Shown: positions 33,474 through 42,098, counted from the stretch's first letter. The stretch is DNA of 64,000 nt from Sphingomonas sp. Leaf357 (GCF_001423845.1 NZ_LMPM01000001.1:1755398-1819397), one strand, 5' to 3'. Notes: generated by a model not told the origin, from the sequence alone. Numbers and translations are program-made.

Positions 33474-34603
33474 TGGCCGCCTCCCGTCGCGGGGGCGGGG
33501 GTAGGCTTGGCCGGGGCCGCCTCGGGCAAAGCGCGCCCGGCACCGGGCAGCGGCAGATACGGCACGACGCCGGGGGCCTCGATGATCGTCTTGTCGCTCT
33601 TGGCCAGAACGGCCTCCATCGTCTCGTAATACATGCGGCGGCGGGTCACTTCGGGGGCCAGGCGATATTGTTCGTAAACCTTGTCGAACGAAGTCGCCTC
33701 GCCCTGCGCGAAGGCCAAGGTCTGCTGGGCATAACCGCGCGCCAGGTTGATGTTGCTCTGCGCGGCCTGTTGCGCGGCGGACACCGCCTTGAAGTCGTCG
33801 ATCACCGCATTCGGTGCCTGCGACTGGCGGATCGCGATGCCGCGGATCCGCACGCCGGAATTATAACTGTCGAGCACTTCCTGCATCAGTTGCTGCACCC
33901 GTGCCTCGACCACGCCGCGGCCCGAACCGATCGCATCATCGAGCGGGGTGGTGGCGATCACCGCGCGCATCGCGCTCTCGGCGGTGGCGCGCACGGTTTC
34001 CTTCGGGTTGGCGATCTGGAACACGTAATCCTGCGGGTTGGAGATGTCCCAGCGCACCGAATAAGCGAGATCGATGATATTCTGGTCCGCGGTGAGGACG
34101 AGGTTCTCGCCACCCGAGCCGCTCGGGAAATCATCCGTCTGGATGTTCTGCACATCGACCTTGAAGACGTTGGAGAAAGGCGCGGGCAGCGTGACGCGGA
34201 TGCCCGGCTTCAGCGTGTTCGAATAGCGCCCGAGCGTGGTGACGACACCGAGCTGCTGCGGGCCGATCTGCCAGATGCTGGTAAGCAGGATCCATGCGAC
34301 GAAGATCAGCCCGACGCCGATCAGCCACAGGTTCCGCGCACCGGGCGATCCCGGCAGGCCGGGGAAGCTCCCGCCGCCGCCACCGCCGCCGGTGCCGCGC
34401 GCACGGCGCAGGAATTCGTCGAGCGCGGTCGGCTTGGCACCGCGGGGCCCACCCGGCGGCACAGCCCAGGGATTGCGCGGCCCACCGCCGTCGTTGCCGC
34501 TGTTGTTGCCGTTGCCCCCACCACTACCGGCACCCCAGGGGCTTTTCGGCGCATCGGAGAAATGGATATTGAAGCGCTGGAGCCAGCCGGTGAGGATCGT
34601 CAT
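33470..34603 (-). CDS. hflK: FtsH-modulating SPFH protein HflK
   Basis: A 377-residue partner of HflC. The N-terminal cytoplasmic part is Gly-rich (GSGGGNGNNSGNDGGG), followed by ALDEFLRRARG and a transmembrane helix around 88-108 (LIGVGLIFVAWILLTSIWQI). The SPFH domain has VVTTLGRYSNTLKPGIRVTLP, then DQNIIDLAYSVRWDI and a long helix with QQAAQSNINLARGYAQQ. The C terminus is Ala/Pro-rich. The start taken is ATG 34603; ATG 34627 is an alternative. It heads the hflK-hflC unit and diverges from mrp. Confidence 0.94.
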   Translation of the reverse strand: MTILTGWLQRFNIHFSDAPKSPWGAGSGGGNGNNSGNDGGGPRNPWAVPPGGPRGAKPTALDEFLRRARGTGGGGGGGSFPGLPGSPGARNLWLIGVGLIFVAWILLTSIWQIGPQQLGVVTTLGRYSNTLKPGIRVTLPAPFSNVFKVDVQNIQTDDFPSGSGGENLVLTADQNIIDLAYSVRWDISNPQDYVFQIANPKETVRATAESAMRAVIATTPLDDAIGSGRGVVEARVQQLMQEVLDSYNSGVRIRGIAIRQSQAPNAVIDDFKAVSAAQQAAQSNINLARGYAQQTLAFAQGEATSFDKVYEQYRLAPEVTRRRMYYETMEAVLAKSDKTIIEAPGVVPYLPLPGAGRALPEAAPAKPTPAPATGGGQ

Positions 34604-34674
34604 TCCGTCTTTATAGGGGCGGGACATTACGAAAAACAGTGGCAAGCACCCTTAACGGCCCTATCTGCGCGGCT

Positions 34675-35637
34675 ATGGCACATAATATTACATTGGACGG
34701 CGCGCTGGAGCGGGTTGCGGGCGCGCGTGCGACAGCCCGGCTGGAGGACGGACGCGCGAGCATCATCCTCGACGTGACGGGTCTGGAAGAGTCTACGCGC
34801 GACGCGCTGGAGGCGGACGTGCGTGCCGCCGCGCTCTCGGTTCCGGGCATCGCGACGGTGCGGGTGGCACAGACGAGCCAGCGGACCACGCGGCGGATCG
34901 TGGCGGTGGCGAGCGGGAAAGGCGGGGTGGGCAAGTCCACCGTCTCGACCAACCTCGCATTGGCGCTGCATGCGCTCGGGCGCCGCGTCGGGCTGGTGGA
35001 TGCCGACATCTATGGGCCGTCGCAGCCCAAATTGATGGGCGTGGAGGGGAGCAAGCCGACCGCGCACGACAAGCAGTTGCAGCCCGTCTCGACACCGTAC
35101 GGCGTGCCGATGCTGTCGATGGGCATGCTGGTCGCGGCGGATCAGGCGGTGGCATGGCGCGGGCCGATGGCGGCGGGCGCGCTGGGCCAGATGCTGGAGG
35201 CGAACTGGAGCAATCAGGATCTGCTGGTCGTCGATCTGCCGCCCGGCACCGGCGACGTGCAATTGACGATGGTACAGAAGCACAAGCCCGCCGGGGCGGT
35301 GATCGTTTCAACGCCGCAGGATCTGTCGCTGATCGATGCCAAGCGGGCGATCGATTTCTTCGTCAAGGCGGGCGTACCGATCATCGGTCTGGTCGAGAAC
35401 ATGGCGGGCTATGCCTGTCCGCATTGCGGTGAAGTGTCCGATCCGTTCGGGCGCGGCGGAGCGGAGGCGGCGGCGGCGGCCCTGGGCATCGCGTTTCTCG
35501 GGCGCATTCCGCTCGATATCGCGATTCGGACCGCGTCGGATGCGGGCACGCCGCCGGTCGCGGGGAACGGGGTGGAGGCGGCCGCGTTCAGGGATGTGGC
35601 GGCGCGTGTCGACGAATGGCTGACCGCCCACAAATAA
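34675..35637 (+). CDS. Mrp/ApbC family iron-sulfur carrier ATPase
   Basis: Scaffold or carrier of Fe-S clusters to apoproteins. The 320-residue protein has an N-terminal MIP18-like part to about 70 and a deviant Walker A GKGGVGKST at 81-89. DADIYGPSQPKLMG follows, then Walker-B-like LLVVDLPPGTGDVQLT, and a cluster motif CPHCG in ENMAGYACPHCGEVSDPFG. ATG 34675 is chosen; GTG 34639 is possible but adds only a short extra piece with no family character. It diverges from hflK and is followed by a palindromic repeat. Confidence 0.92.
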   Translation: MAHNITLDGALERVAGARATARLEDGRASIILDVTGLEESTRDALEADVRAAALSVPGIATVRVAQTSQRTTRRIVAVASGKGGVGKSTVSTNLALALHALGRRVGLVDADIYGPSQPKLMGVEGSKPTAHDKQLQPVSTPYGVPMLSMGMLVAADQAVAWRGPMAAGALGQMLEANWSNQDLLVVDLPPGTGDVQLTMVQKHKPAGAVIVSTPQDLSLIDAKRAIDFFVKAGVPIIGLVENMAGYACPHCGEVSDPFGRGGAEAAAAALGIAFLGRIPLDIAIRTASDAGTPPVAGNGVEAAAFRDVAARVDEWLTAHK

Positions 35638-35638
35638 T

Positions 35639-35730
35639 ACCGTCTGTCCTAAGCCTGTCGAAGGACTGCCTTTCTTGTCTACCGTCGAATAGAAGGGCAG
35701 CGCTTCGACAGGCTCAGCACGGACGGATAG
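35639..35730. repeat. dispersed palindrome, GCCTGTCGAAG family
   Basis: The left arm holds GTCCTAAGCCTGTCGAAGG and the right arm CTTCGACAGGCTCAGCACGG; they pair over about 35 bases with a 15-base loop. The arms are closely related to those at 62244-62330. Confidence 0.8.
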
Positions 35731-35743
35731 GAAGGACGATCGA

Positions 35744-36187
35744 ATGCCCCTCACCACAGACGCTGAGATCAAAGCCCTGCTGGAATCCGCGCGGACCATT
35801 GCCCTGGTCGGTGCCTCCGACCGGCCGGACCGCCCCTCCAACGGCGTGATGAAGACGCTGCAGGACCATGGCTATCGCGTGATCCCGATCAACCCGCAGA
35901 TCACCGGCGAGCATATCCACGGCGAATTCGTGTTTCGCGAACTGGCGCAGCTCGGCGACCCGATCGATATCGTGGATATTTTCCGCAATTCCGCTGCCGC
36001 CGGCGAAGCGGTCGATCAGGCGATCGCGATCGGCGCGAAGGCGGTGTGGATGCAATTGGGCGTCATCAATCACGAGGCAGCGGCGCGCGCCGAGGCGGCG
36101 GGGTTGCAGGTCGTGATGGATCGCTGTCCGGCGATCGATATCCCGCGTCTGGGCGTGGCGAAGATCGAAGCCTCGGCCTCGGCCTGA
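35744..36187 (+). CDS. CoA-binding protein (YccU/CoA_binding_2)
   Basis: A 147-residue Rossmann-type protein of the CoA_binding_2 family: ARTIALVGASDRPDRPSNG at 16-35 gives the nucleotide loop, VIPINPQITGEHIHGE follows, and VWMQLGVINHEAA with MDRCPAIDIPRL ends the fold. The family binds CoA or a related nucleotide and its cellular role is not known. ATG 35744 has GGAAGGA-like bases in front, directly after the repeat. The next gene follows within 13 to 34 bases. Confidence 0.88.
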   Translation: MPLTTDAEIKALLESARTIALVGASDRPDRPSNGVMKTLQDHGYRVIPINPQITGEHIHGEFVFRELAQLGDPIDIVDIFRNSAAAGEAVDQAIAIGAKAVWMQLGVINHEAAARAEAAGLQVVMDRCPAIDIPRLGVAKIEASASA

Positions 36188-36220
36188 ATCTCGCCACCTT
36201 TGGCCAGCATCATTCCGGGC

Positions 36221-36664
36221 ATGCTTCTCGCGCTCCTCCTCGCCCAGGCCGATCCGGCGACCGTATCGAGCAAGCCTGCGACCAATTCGTGGTCGATCCT
36301 GGAGCCGATTGCCAACGAGCCCTGTAGCCGGGCCGATGCCGCGGCGGACAAGAACGACCAGAACATCGTCGTCTGCGCGCAGCCGCTGCCGTCGCAGAAG
36401 CTGCCCTACCCGAACGAGGTGATCCCCAAGGGACCGACGCCTTCCAATCCGGAAATGCGGGCGAGCGGGGCGCTGAATGCCGAGGCGTCGCCCTGCGCGA
36501 CCCGGCTGGGTGGATGCCAGGTCGGGTTCGGCCCCCCGGTCATGCCGATCATCGCGGGCGCGGTCGATCTCGCCAAGCGCGCGTTTGCGAAGAAACCGGA
36601 CAAGAGGGGGCGGGTCGCGATCCTGCTCGACGCGCCGCCCCCGCCGAGCGTCATCCTACCCTAG
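36221..36664 (+). CDS. exported hypothetical protein
   Basis: A protein of about 147 residues with a short hydrophobic N terminus (MLLALLLAQADP) that looks like a signal peptide lacking basic residues. SILEPIANEPCSRADAA and NIVVCAQPLPSQKLPYPNEV, then CATRLGGCQVGFGPPVMPI, show four or more Cys that may pair in the periplasm. The start could also be TTG at 36200. The end overlaps the hom stop by nine bases on the other strand. No known family is recognised; similar short proteins with CAQPLP motifs seem frequent in sphingomonads. Confidence 0.65.
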   Translation: MLLALLLAQADPATVSSKPATNSWSILEPIANEPCSRADAAADKNDQNIVVCAQPLPSQKLPYPNEVIPKGPTPSNPEMRASGALNAEASPCATRLGGCQVGFGPPVMPIIAGAVDLAKRAFAKKPDKRGRVAILLDAPPPPSVILP

Positions 36665-37966
36665 GATATGCATCCACATCGGCTGGCCGAGCAGGCTTTG
36701 CGAGCCGCGAAGCTTTTCCAACGCCTGTGCCACGCTCCGCTCCGGCCCCTCATGCGTCACGATCGCGACCAGCACGCTGCCGTCCTCGCCGCCGGAGCCG
36801 CGCTGGATCAGGCTTTCGATCGACACGCCGGCATCGCGCATCGCCGCCGCGATCTCGGCGAGCACGCCGACCTTGTCCGCCACGGTGAAGCGCACATAAG
36901 CGCGCGCACGGCGTTCGCCGGTGTCGGCGGGCGTGTGCTCAGCCAGCGAATTGGCGGGCATCGCGAAGGCCGGGCCGTATTCGCCGCGCGCGATGTCGAT
37001 CAGGTCCGCCACCACCGCGCTCGCGGTCGGGCCGTCGCCCGCACCCGCGCCCTGGAACAGCAACCGGCCGACGAAATTGCCCTCCGCCACCACCGCATTG
37101 GTAGCGCCGGTGATATGCGCGAGCGGATGATCGATCGGCACAAGGTGCGGATGCACGCGCTGGAACAGGCCGTTCGGGCCATCCTCGGCGATGCCGATCA
37201 GGCGGATGCGATAACCCAAGGCCGCCGCCTCCGCGATGTCGGCGGCGATGACGTGGCGGATGCCGTTCGCGACCACGCCGCCGAACGCCGGCTGCGTGCC
37301 GAAGGCGATGCTGGAGAGGATCGACAGCTTGTGCGCGGCATCGACGCCGTCGATATCGAAGGTCGGGTCGGCCTCGGCATAGCCCAGCGCCTGCGCCTCG
37401 CTCAGCACCTCGGCGAAGTCGCGACCCCCCCCTTGTTCTCTTGGCGCCTCCATCTTCGACAGGATGAAATTGCACGTGCCGTTGAGGATGCCATAGACGC
37501 GCGCGATCTCGTTCGCCGCCGCACCTTCGCGAAGGCCCTTGATCACCGGGATGCCGCCCGCCACCGCCGCCTCGAACTTCAGCGCGGCCTGCGCCTGTTC
37601 GGCGGCGCGCGCCAATTCCAGGCCGTGATGCGCGATCATCGCCTTGTTGGCGGTGACGAAGCCCTTGCCCGATTTCAGCGCCGCGCGGGCGAGCGTGAGC
37701 GCCGGGCCGTCCGAACCGCCGACCAGTTCGACCACCACGTCGGCGTCCGGATGCGCGGCCAGCGCCGTGGTGTCATCGACCCATTCGAAACGCGACAGAT
37801 CGACGCCGCGATCCTTCGTCCGGTCCCGCGCCGACACCGCGACGATCTCTATGCCGCGTCCGGCGCGGCGCGCGATCAGCGCGGCGTTGGCGTCGAGCAG
37901 ACGGATGACGCCGCCACCGACGGTGCCGAGCCCGGCGAGCGCGATGCGTAAAGGTTTGGTCATCAT
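36656..37966 (-). CDS. hom: homoserine dehydrogenase
   Basis: NAD(P)H-dependent reduction of aspartate semialdehyde to homoserine for threonine, methionine and isoleucine. The 436-residue protein has the dinucleotide loop GLGTVGGGVIRLL, VVVELVGGSDGPA, VTANKAMIAHHG and the active-site LNGTCNFILSKMEAP, with GYAEADPTFDIDGVDAAHKL. The C-terminal ACT domain, about 355-430 (VADKVGVLAEIAAAMRDAG), gives feedback control by threonine. ATG 37966 or 37963 follows GGGGGA. The gene has no amino-acid neighbour except thrC, 9 kb away. Confidence 0.95.
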   Translation of the reverse strand: MMTKPLRIALAGLGTVGGGVIRLLDANAALIARRAGRGIEIVAVSARDRTKDRGVDLSRFEWVDDTTALAAHPDADVVVELVGGSDGPALTLARAALKSGKGFVTANKAMIAHHGLELARAAEQAQAALKFEAAVAGGIPVIKGLREGAAANEIARVYGILNGTCNFILSKMEAPREQGGGRDFAEVLSEAQALGYAEADPTFDIDGVDAAHKLSILSSIAFGTQPAFGGVVANGIRHVIAADIAEAAALGYRIRLIGIAEDGPNGLFQRVHPHLVPIDHPLAHITGATNAVVAEGNFVGRLLFQGAGAGDGPTASAVVADLIDIARGEYGPAFAMPANSLAEHTPADTGERRARAYVRFTVADKVGVLAEIAAAMRDAGVSIESLIQRGSGGEDGSVLVAIVTHEGPERSVAQALEKLRGSQSLLGQPMWMHILG

Positions 37967-37972
37967 TCCCCC

Positions 37973-38091
37973 GTCACCCCGGACTTGCTCCGGGAACCGC
38001 TGTGCCGCAGGCGCGATGTTCGAGGATCGCGCGCCGACGTCGCGGCTGCGCTAGCGGAGGAGTGGACCCCGGAACAAGTCCGGGGTGAGGT
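37973..38091. repeat. inverted repeat (CACCCCGGA...TCCGGGGTG family)
   Basis: The left arm TCACCCCGGACTTGCTCCGG and the right arm GGACCCCGGAACAAGTCCGG with GGTGA pair across about 70 bases. It lies between hom and the dioxygenase gene, both on the minus strand. Confidence 0.75.
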
Positions 38092-38101
38092 GAATCGAGC
38101 G

Positions 38102-39055
38102 TTATTTCTTCACCAGCCCGATCTCCACCAGCCGCTCGAACAGGTAATCGTGCGCGGTGATCGGCTCCGGATAGCGGTTCGGGTTGTCCGGCGTGATGCA
38201 GCCCGGCAGCGTTTCGATCAGGAAATCCGGCGCGGGGTGCAGGAAGAACGGCATCGAATAGCGCGAATGGCCGCGGCGTTCAGGGGGCGGATTGACGACG
38301 CGGTGCGTCGTCGAGGGCAGGACGTTGTTGGTCAGCCGCTGCAGCATGTCGCCGACATTGACGACCATCGCGCCTTCGGGCGGCTTGATCGCCAGCCACT
38401 TGCCGTCGCTGCCGAGCAGTTCGAGGCCCGCTTCCTCGGCACCGAGCAGCAATGTGATCAGATTGATATCCTCATGCGCCCCGGCGCGAACGCCTTCGGC
38501 ATCGGCGGGGATCGGGGGATAATGCAGCAGGCGCAGCACGCTGTTGCCGTCGCCGACCGCGGGATCGAACCAGTGCGGGTCGAGCTTCAAATGGCGCGCG
38601 ATCGCGGAGAGCAAGCGGTCGCCCGCGCGATCGAACGCCGCGAACAATTCCAAGAACACAGGCTTGAAGCCCTCCGGCCGCGACGGCCAGACGTTCGGCG
38701 CCATCTGAGCGGCGAAGCGATGCCCCTCGGGCAGTTCGCGCCCGACATGCCAGAATTCCTTGAGGTCGACCGCGCTCGCGCCCTTGGCGATCTCGGTCTT
38801 GAACGGGGTGTAGCCGCGCGCGCCGCCGCCGCCCGGCGTATGATAGCCACGCTTCTCGTCATCCGGCAGTTCGAACAATTTCTTGGTCTCGGCCCAGGCG
38901 CGCTCGATCAGATCGTCGGGAATGCCATGATCGGAGACGACCGCGAAGCCGAAGCGTTCGAACGACCCGCCGAGCGCAGCGGCGAAGCCGACCGGATCGG
39001 CGGCCTCGTCCTTCAGCGACAAAGCGGGAACTTGAGCGGCGGGGGTATCGAGCAT
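38102..39055 (-). CDS. isopenicillin-N-synthase-type 2OG-Fe(II) dioxygenase
   Basis: A 317-residue non-heme iron oxygenase of the IPNS family. AHEDINLITLL gives the H-x-D part of the iron site and STTHRVVNP the distal His; RYSMPFFLHP binds 2-oxoglutarate carboxylate. FGFAVVSDHGIPDDLIE and GYHTPGGGGARGYTPF are typical N-terminal landmarks. Such enzymes hydroxylate or cyclise varied small molecules; there is no biosynthetic cluster around it to suggest a substrate. Start ATG 39055. It follows a dispersed repeat. Confidence 0.88.
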   Translation of the reverse strand: MLDTPAAQVPALSLKDEAADPVGFAAALGGSFERFGFAVVSDHGIPDDLIERAWAETKKLFELPDDEKRGYHTPGGGGARGYTPFKTEIAKGASAVDLKEFWHVGRELPEGHRFAAQMAPNVWPSRPEGFKPVFLELFAAFDRAGDRLLSAIARHLKLDPHWFDPAVGDGNSVLRLLHYPPIPADAEGVRAGAHEDINLITLLLGAEEAGLELLGSDGKWLAIKPPEGAMVVNVGDMLQRLTNNVLPSTTHRVVNPPPERRGHSRYSMPFFLHPAPDFLIETLPGCITPDNPNRYPEPITAHDYLFERLVEIGLVKK

Positions 39056-39152
39056 CGTTTACATGTTCCGTTTCGGTATGATGGCGCGCAGCATATCGCG
39101 TCATCGGCGATCCGAACAGGGCGAGGTGCCGTTGTGCAAATACTATCCGCCG

Positions 39153-39256
39153 TGTTCCCCGGCGAAGGCCGGGGTCGGTCGCGAAGGTCGAGATTATTAC
39201 GCGCAGCGCCTGATTATTTCCCTTTCCCGACGAGGCCCCGGCCTTCGCCGGGGAAC
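39153..39256. repeat. inverted repeat (TTCCCCGGCGAAGGCCGGGG family)
   Basis: Left arm GTTCCCCGGCGAAGGCCGGG at 39153 and right arm GGCCCCGGCCTTCGCCGGGG ending at 39256 are near-exact reverse complements, separated by about 55 bases. The element fills the gap between the dioxygenase start and the next lipoprotein stop. Confidence 0.85.
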
Positions 39257-39285
39257 AGACGAAATCTCATCGGCTACGGTCCGCA

Positions 39286-39801
39286 TCAACTTCCCAGAAC
39301 GATCGTGCCCTTCGACTTCGCCGCCCCATCCGGCGAGAGATTCAACGTGAACGGCTTGCCTTCGTCGGTCGTGCCGGTCAGCCCGCTGCCACTGGCCTTC
39401 ACGTTGAACTTTGCACCGCTGTTGAGCTTTTCGAGAAACCAGCCGCGCACCGTATCGGGCGTTGCGGGGCTGGAAAAGCTGACCTTCACGGTGCCGCTAT
39501 CCTCGTCGCCGCCGGCTCCATCCTTGGCATCGATGTTCATCCCGCTGATCGTCGATCCGGGGTAGAGATGGACACCGTTCATGTCGAAATTGTCAGCATC
39601 CAACTTGATCTTGGGCATCTTGATCTTGCCCGAGAAGCCGGGGACGTTGAGAGATACCTGTCCGGTCTTGCCGTCGACGCCCGCGATCATGTTGCCGTCG
39701 GCGTCTGTGGTGTTGATCGAGATCGACGTGCCCTCCTTCCCGCTATCGCACGCAGCGAGCGGTGCGACGAGGATCAGGACCAAGGCGAGTTTGCGGATCA
39801 T
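39286..39801 (-). CDS. hypothetical lipoprotein
   Basis: A 171-residue lipoprotein; lipobox LAAC gives lipidated Cys18. The mature part has [14 protein letters not shown] strands (SISINTTDADGNMIAGVDGK, VSLNVPGFSGKIKMPKIKLD, HLYPGSTISGMNIDAKDG), then VRGWFLEKLNSGAKFNVKAS, which together suggest a beta-barrel or hemophore-like adhesin fold of unknown function. ATG 39801 has GGAGG upstream. Its promoter region holds the palindrome at 39815-39834. A dispersed repeat follows its stop. Confidence 0.72.
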   Translation of the reverse strand: MIRKLALVLILVAPLAACDSGKEGTSISINTTDADGNMIAGVDGKTGQVSLNVPGFSGKIKMPKIKLDADNFDMNGVHLYPGSTISGMNIDAKDGAGGDEDSGTVKVSFSSPATPDTVRGWFLEKLNSGAKFNVKASGSGLTGTTDEGKPFTLNLSPDGAAKSKGTIVLGS

Positions 39802-39814
39802 GGCGGCCTCCAAG

Positions 39815-39834
39815 GTGTTGTATATATCCAACAC
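39815..39834 (-). promoter_or_regulatory. palindromic operator-like site
   Basis: GTGTTG-TATATATC-CAACAC is a 20-bp palindrome with 6-bp arms, 14 bases upstream of the lipoprotein start. The size and A/T core fit a TetR- or PadR-type operator. No regulator gene is adjacent. Confidence 0.4.
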
Positions 39835-39864
39835 ACTAGACCCAGCCATGATCGCCGTCAACGA

Positions 39865-40239
39865 TCAGCGCAGCAGGCGCTCCATCGTCTTCTCGTGCAG
39901 CCAGATGTTCATCGTCGCGCTGTCATTGGTGTCACCGGTATAGCCGAGTTCGCCGGCCAGCTTCTTGCGGTTTTCCAGACTCGAATCCTGGCCCAGCGCC
40001 TTCATCAGATCGACGATCGACGTCTTGTAGTTGAGATCCTCGCCACGGGCCTTCGCGCGATCGTCCAGCACGGCGTAGATCGCTTCCGCAGTGGGGGCAG
40101 GTTTGGCGGCGGGGGCCGGCGGGGGAGGGGGCGGCGGCGCGGCGGCGGCCGGTGCCGCGGCAGGCGGTGGAGAAGCAGGGGCTGCCGGCGTTTCGTCCTT
40201 GCCGAAGATCGCGTCCTTGATCGCACCGAATACGCTCAT
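39865..40239 (-). CDS. DUF3597 domain-containing protein
   Basis: A 124-residue protein. Residues 1-18 (MSVFGAIKDAIFGKDETP) are followed by a long Pro/Ala-rich linker to about 55 (AAPAAAAPPPPPPPAPAA), then a compact domain TAEAIYAVLDDRAKARGEDL, YKTSIVDLMKALGQDSSLEN and a final NIWLHEKTMERLLR. The domain resembles DUF3597 and recalls LysM-like sugar-binding modules. ATG 40239 has AAG-rich bases in front. The start is chosen because the longer frame is not protein-like. It diverges from the Bcr/CflA gene. Confidence 0.82.
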   Translation of the reverse strand: MSVFGAIKDAIFGKDETPAAPASPPPAAAPAAAAPPPPPPPAPAAKPAPTAEAIYAVLDDRAKARGEDLNYKTSIVDLMKALGQDSSLENRKKLAGELGYTGDTNDSATMNIWLHEKTMERLLR

Positions 40240-40325
40240 CTTACTTCTCCCTTGGTTATGTCTCCGCAACAATACCTGCGCGCCAAGTCCGTTCCATCCC
40301 AGCGTCCAACCGGTGGACTTCGGGG

Positions 40326-41618
40326 ATGACCTTCGATGCTGCATCTGCGAAGAGCACTGGCATGTCCGCTCCGTCATCTGAATTCGCGCCAGATCCGGCG
40401 CTTGCGTCCGACGCGCCGCAAGGCGCGTCGCTGCATTTCGTGGAGTTCGTCGCTCTGGTCGCCGCGTTGATGGCGCTGGGCGCGCTCGGGATCGATTCGA
40501 TGCTGCCGGCGCTGCCGGCGATCGGTCTGACCCTGGGCGTGCGCGATCCCGGCGATTTTCCGCTGGTCATCACCTTCTTCATGATCGGCTTCGGCCTGGC
40601 GCAGATCGTCCATGGGCCGCTCGCCGATCGCTATGGCCGCCGCCCGGTGCTGATCGTCGCCTTGTGCGGTTACGTCCTGTTCAACGCATTGGCCGCACTC
40701 TCGCACAGCTTCACGCTTCTGCTGCTCGCGCGCCTCGCGGGTGGGGCGATGATCGCCTCCACTCGGGTGGTGGCAGTTGCCTTGGTGCGCGACTGCTATT
40801 CGGGCCGAGCGATGGCGCGGGTCAGCAGCCTGGCGTTCATGACCTTCATGATCGTGCCGGTGCTGGCACCCAGCTTCGGTCAGATCGTGCTGCTGCTCGG
40901 CAGCTGGCGGTTGATCTTCTGGGCGGTCGCCGCCATCGCCACGCTCGTCGTGGCCTGGTTCACGTTGCGCATGCCCGAAACGCTGGCCGATGCGGACCGC
41001 GAAGCGTTGTCGTGGCGTGCCTTGGCGCGCAACTGGCGCATTACCGTCACGGATCGACATTCGCTCGGCTACTCGCTGGCGACGACCGCCCTGCAGGGCG
41101 CGTTGTTCGGGTATCTCGGGTCGATCCAGCCGATCATGGACAAGGTGTTCCATCGCCCGGCTCTGCTCGGCATCGCCTTCGCGGCATCGGCGGGCCTGAT
41201 GGCGGTGGCCAACCTGCTCAATTCGCAGATCGTCATGCGCGTCGGCATGCGACGGATTTCGCAGAGCGCGCTGGTGATGATGATCCTCGCGTCCTCGGCC
41301 AGCTTGACACTGACGCTGTCGGGCAGCGAAACGCTGTGGCTGTTCGTCGCGCTGCAGGCGGTCACTATGGCCAGTTTCGGTCTGGCCGCGTCCAACTTCT
41401 CGGCGATGGCGATGGACAAGGTCGGTCATATCGCCGGTACCGCTTCCAGTGTGCAGGGTCTGGTGACGACGACGGGCGGGGCACTGGCGGGTGCACTGAT
41501 CGGCCGCGCGTTCGACGGTACCACCGTTCCGCTCCATATCGGCTTTCTGGCCGGTGGCATGATCGCACTTGTGGTCATCGCCATCGTCGAGCGGGGCCGG
41601 CTCTTTCGCCCGGTCTAG
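40326..41618 (+). CDS. Bcr/CflA family drug efflux transporter (MFS)
   Basis: A 430-residue major-facilitator transporter with 12 predicted helices. The Bcr/CflA branch is suggested by MALGALGIDSMLPALPAIG at the first helix and FGLAQIVHGPLADRYGRRPV, the MFS motif A, in loop 2-3. GGAMIASTRVVAVALVRDCY forms the R-containing helix of drug exporters. It is likely a multidrug or bicyclomycin-type exporter. ATG 40326 has GGTGGA 9 bases upstream; ATG 40362 is an alternative. Neighbours are not functionally related. Confidence 0.9.
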   Translation: MTFDAASAKSTGMSAPSSEFAPDPALASDAPQGASLHFVEFVALVAALMALGALGIDSMLPALPAIGLTLGVRDPGDFPLVITFFMIGFGLAQIVHGPLADRYGRRPVLIVALCGYVLFNALAALSHSFTLLLLARLAGGAMIASTRVVAVALVRDCYSGRAMARVSSLAFMTFMIVPVLAPSFGQIVLLLGSWRLIFWAVAAIATLVVAWFTLRMPETLADADREALSWRALARNWRITVTDRHSLGYSLATTALQGALFGYLGSIQPIMDKVFHRPALLGIAFAASAGLMAVANLLNSQIVMRVGMRRISQSALVMMILASSASLTLTLSGSETLWLFVALQAVTMASFGLAASNFSAMAMDKVGHIAGTASSVQGLVTTTGGALAGALIGRAFDGTTVPLHIGFLAGGMIALVVIAIVERGRLFRPV

Positions 41619-41712
41619 ACGGCGTTCTTCGCGCGTTGGCGGAACCGCCGCGCCGTGCCCGGTGTTCGTGTCGCTATAGCCCCCGCGCTCAGGCGGGGCC
41701 TGGAGATGCGAC

Positions 41713-42054
41713 ATGACGATGGGCGGCTATCAGATTCCCGGTGAGGGCACCGGCGACGACGGTTTCGACGAAGACGGCTATGACGAGAGCCAGCGCGCCG
41801 AGATTCTGGAGGTCACCCGCGACGGCCCAACCGACGGAACGATCCTGACCGATCTGGTCCCAGACGTGGGCGATGACGAGGACGGCGACGAGGACGACCT
41901 GGAAATGTCCAGCGACGAGGTCGGCGAGGATGACGATGAAGACGTCGCCGACGAGGACGACGACGACGAGGACGATCTGCAGGAAGATTTCGAGGACGGC
42001 GGCGTCGACGATGACGAGATCAAGGACCGCGACGACGCGGCGTTGCGGCCGTAA
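41713..42054 (+). CDS. extremely acidic hypothetical protein
   Basis: A 113-residue protein with about 51 Asp or Glu residues, 45% of the chain, concentrated in runs such as DDDEDVADEDDDDEDDLQED. There are no hydrophobic helices or known motifs apart from a first GGYQIPGEGTGDD segment, so it should be intrinsically disordered. It could be a nucleic-acid mimic, a metal-binding protein or a chaperone-like factor; none can be preferred. It is a stand-alone gene, followed by a terminator-like hairpin. The purity of the composition argues against a chance frame, and GC-third-position bias agrees with a coding role. Confidence 0.65.
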   Translation: MTMGGYQIPGEGTGDDGFDEDGYDESQRAEILEVTRDGPTDGTILTDLVPDVGDDEDGDEDDLEMSSDEVGEDDDEDVADEDDDDEDDLQEDFEDGGVDDDEIKDRDDAALRP

Positions 42055-42068
42055 AGTCGAGGGCACCC

Positions 42069-42095
42069 GTCATTCCCGCGATAGCGGGGATGACG
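42069..42095. terminator. hairpin between convergent genes
   Basis: GTCATTCCCGC-GATA-GCGGGGATGAC forms an 11-bp stem with one G-T pair. It lies between the stops of the acidic protein gene and cpaF, so it may end both. It belongs to the CATTCCCGC family seen at 5019. Confidence 0.55.
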
Positions 42096-42098
42096 GTA

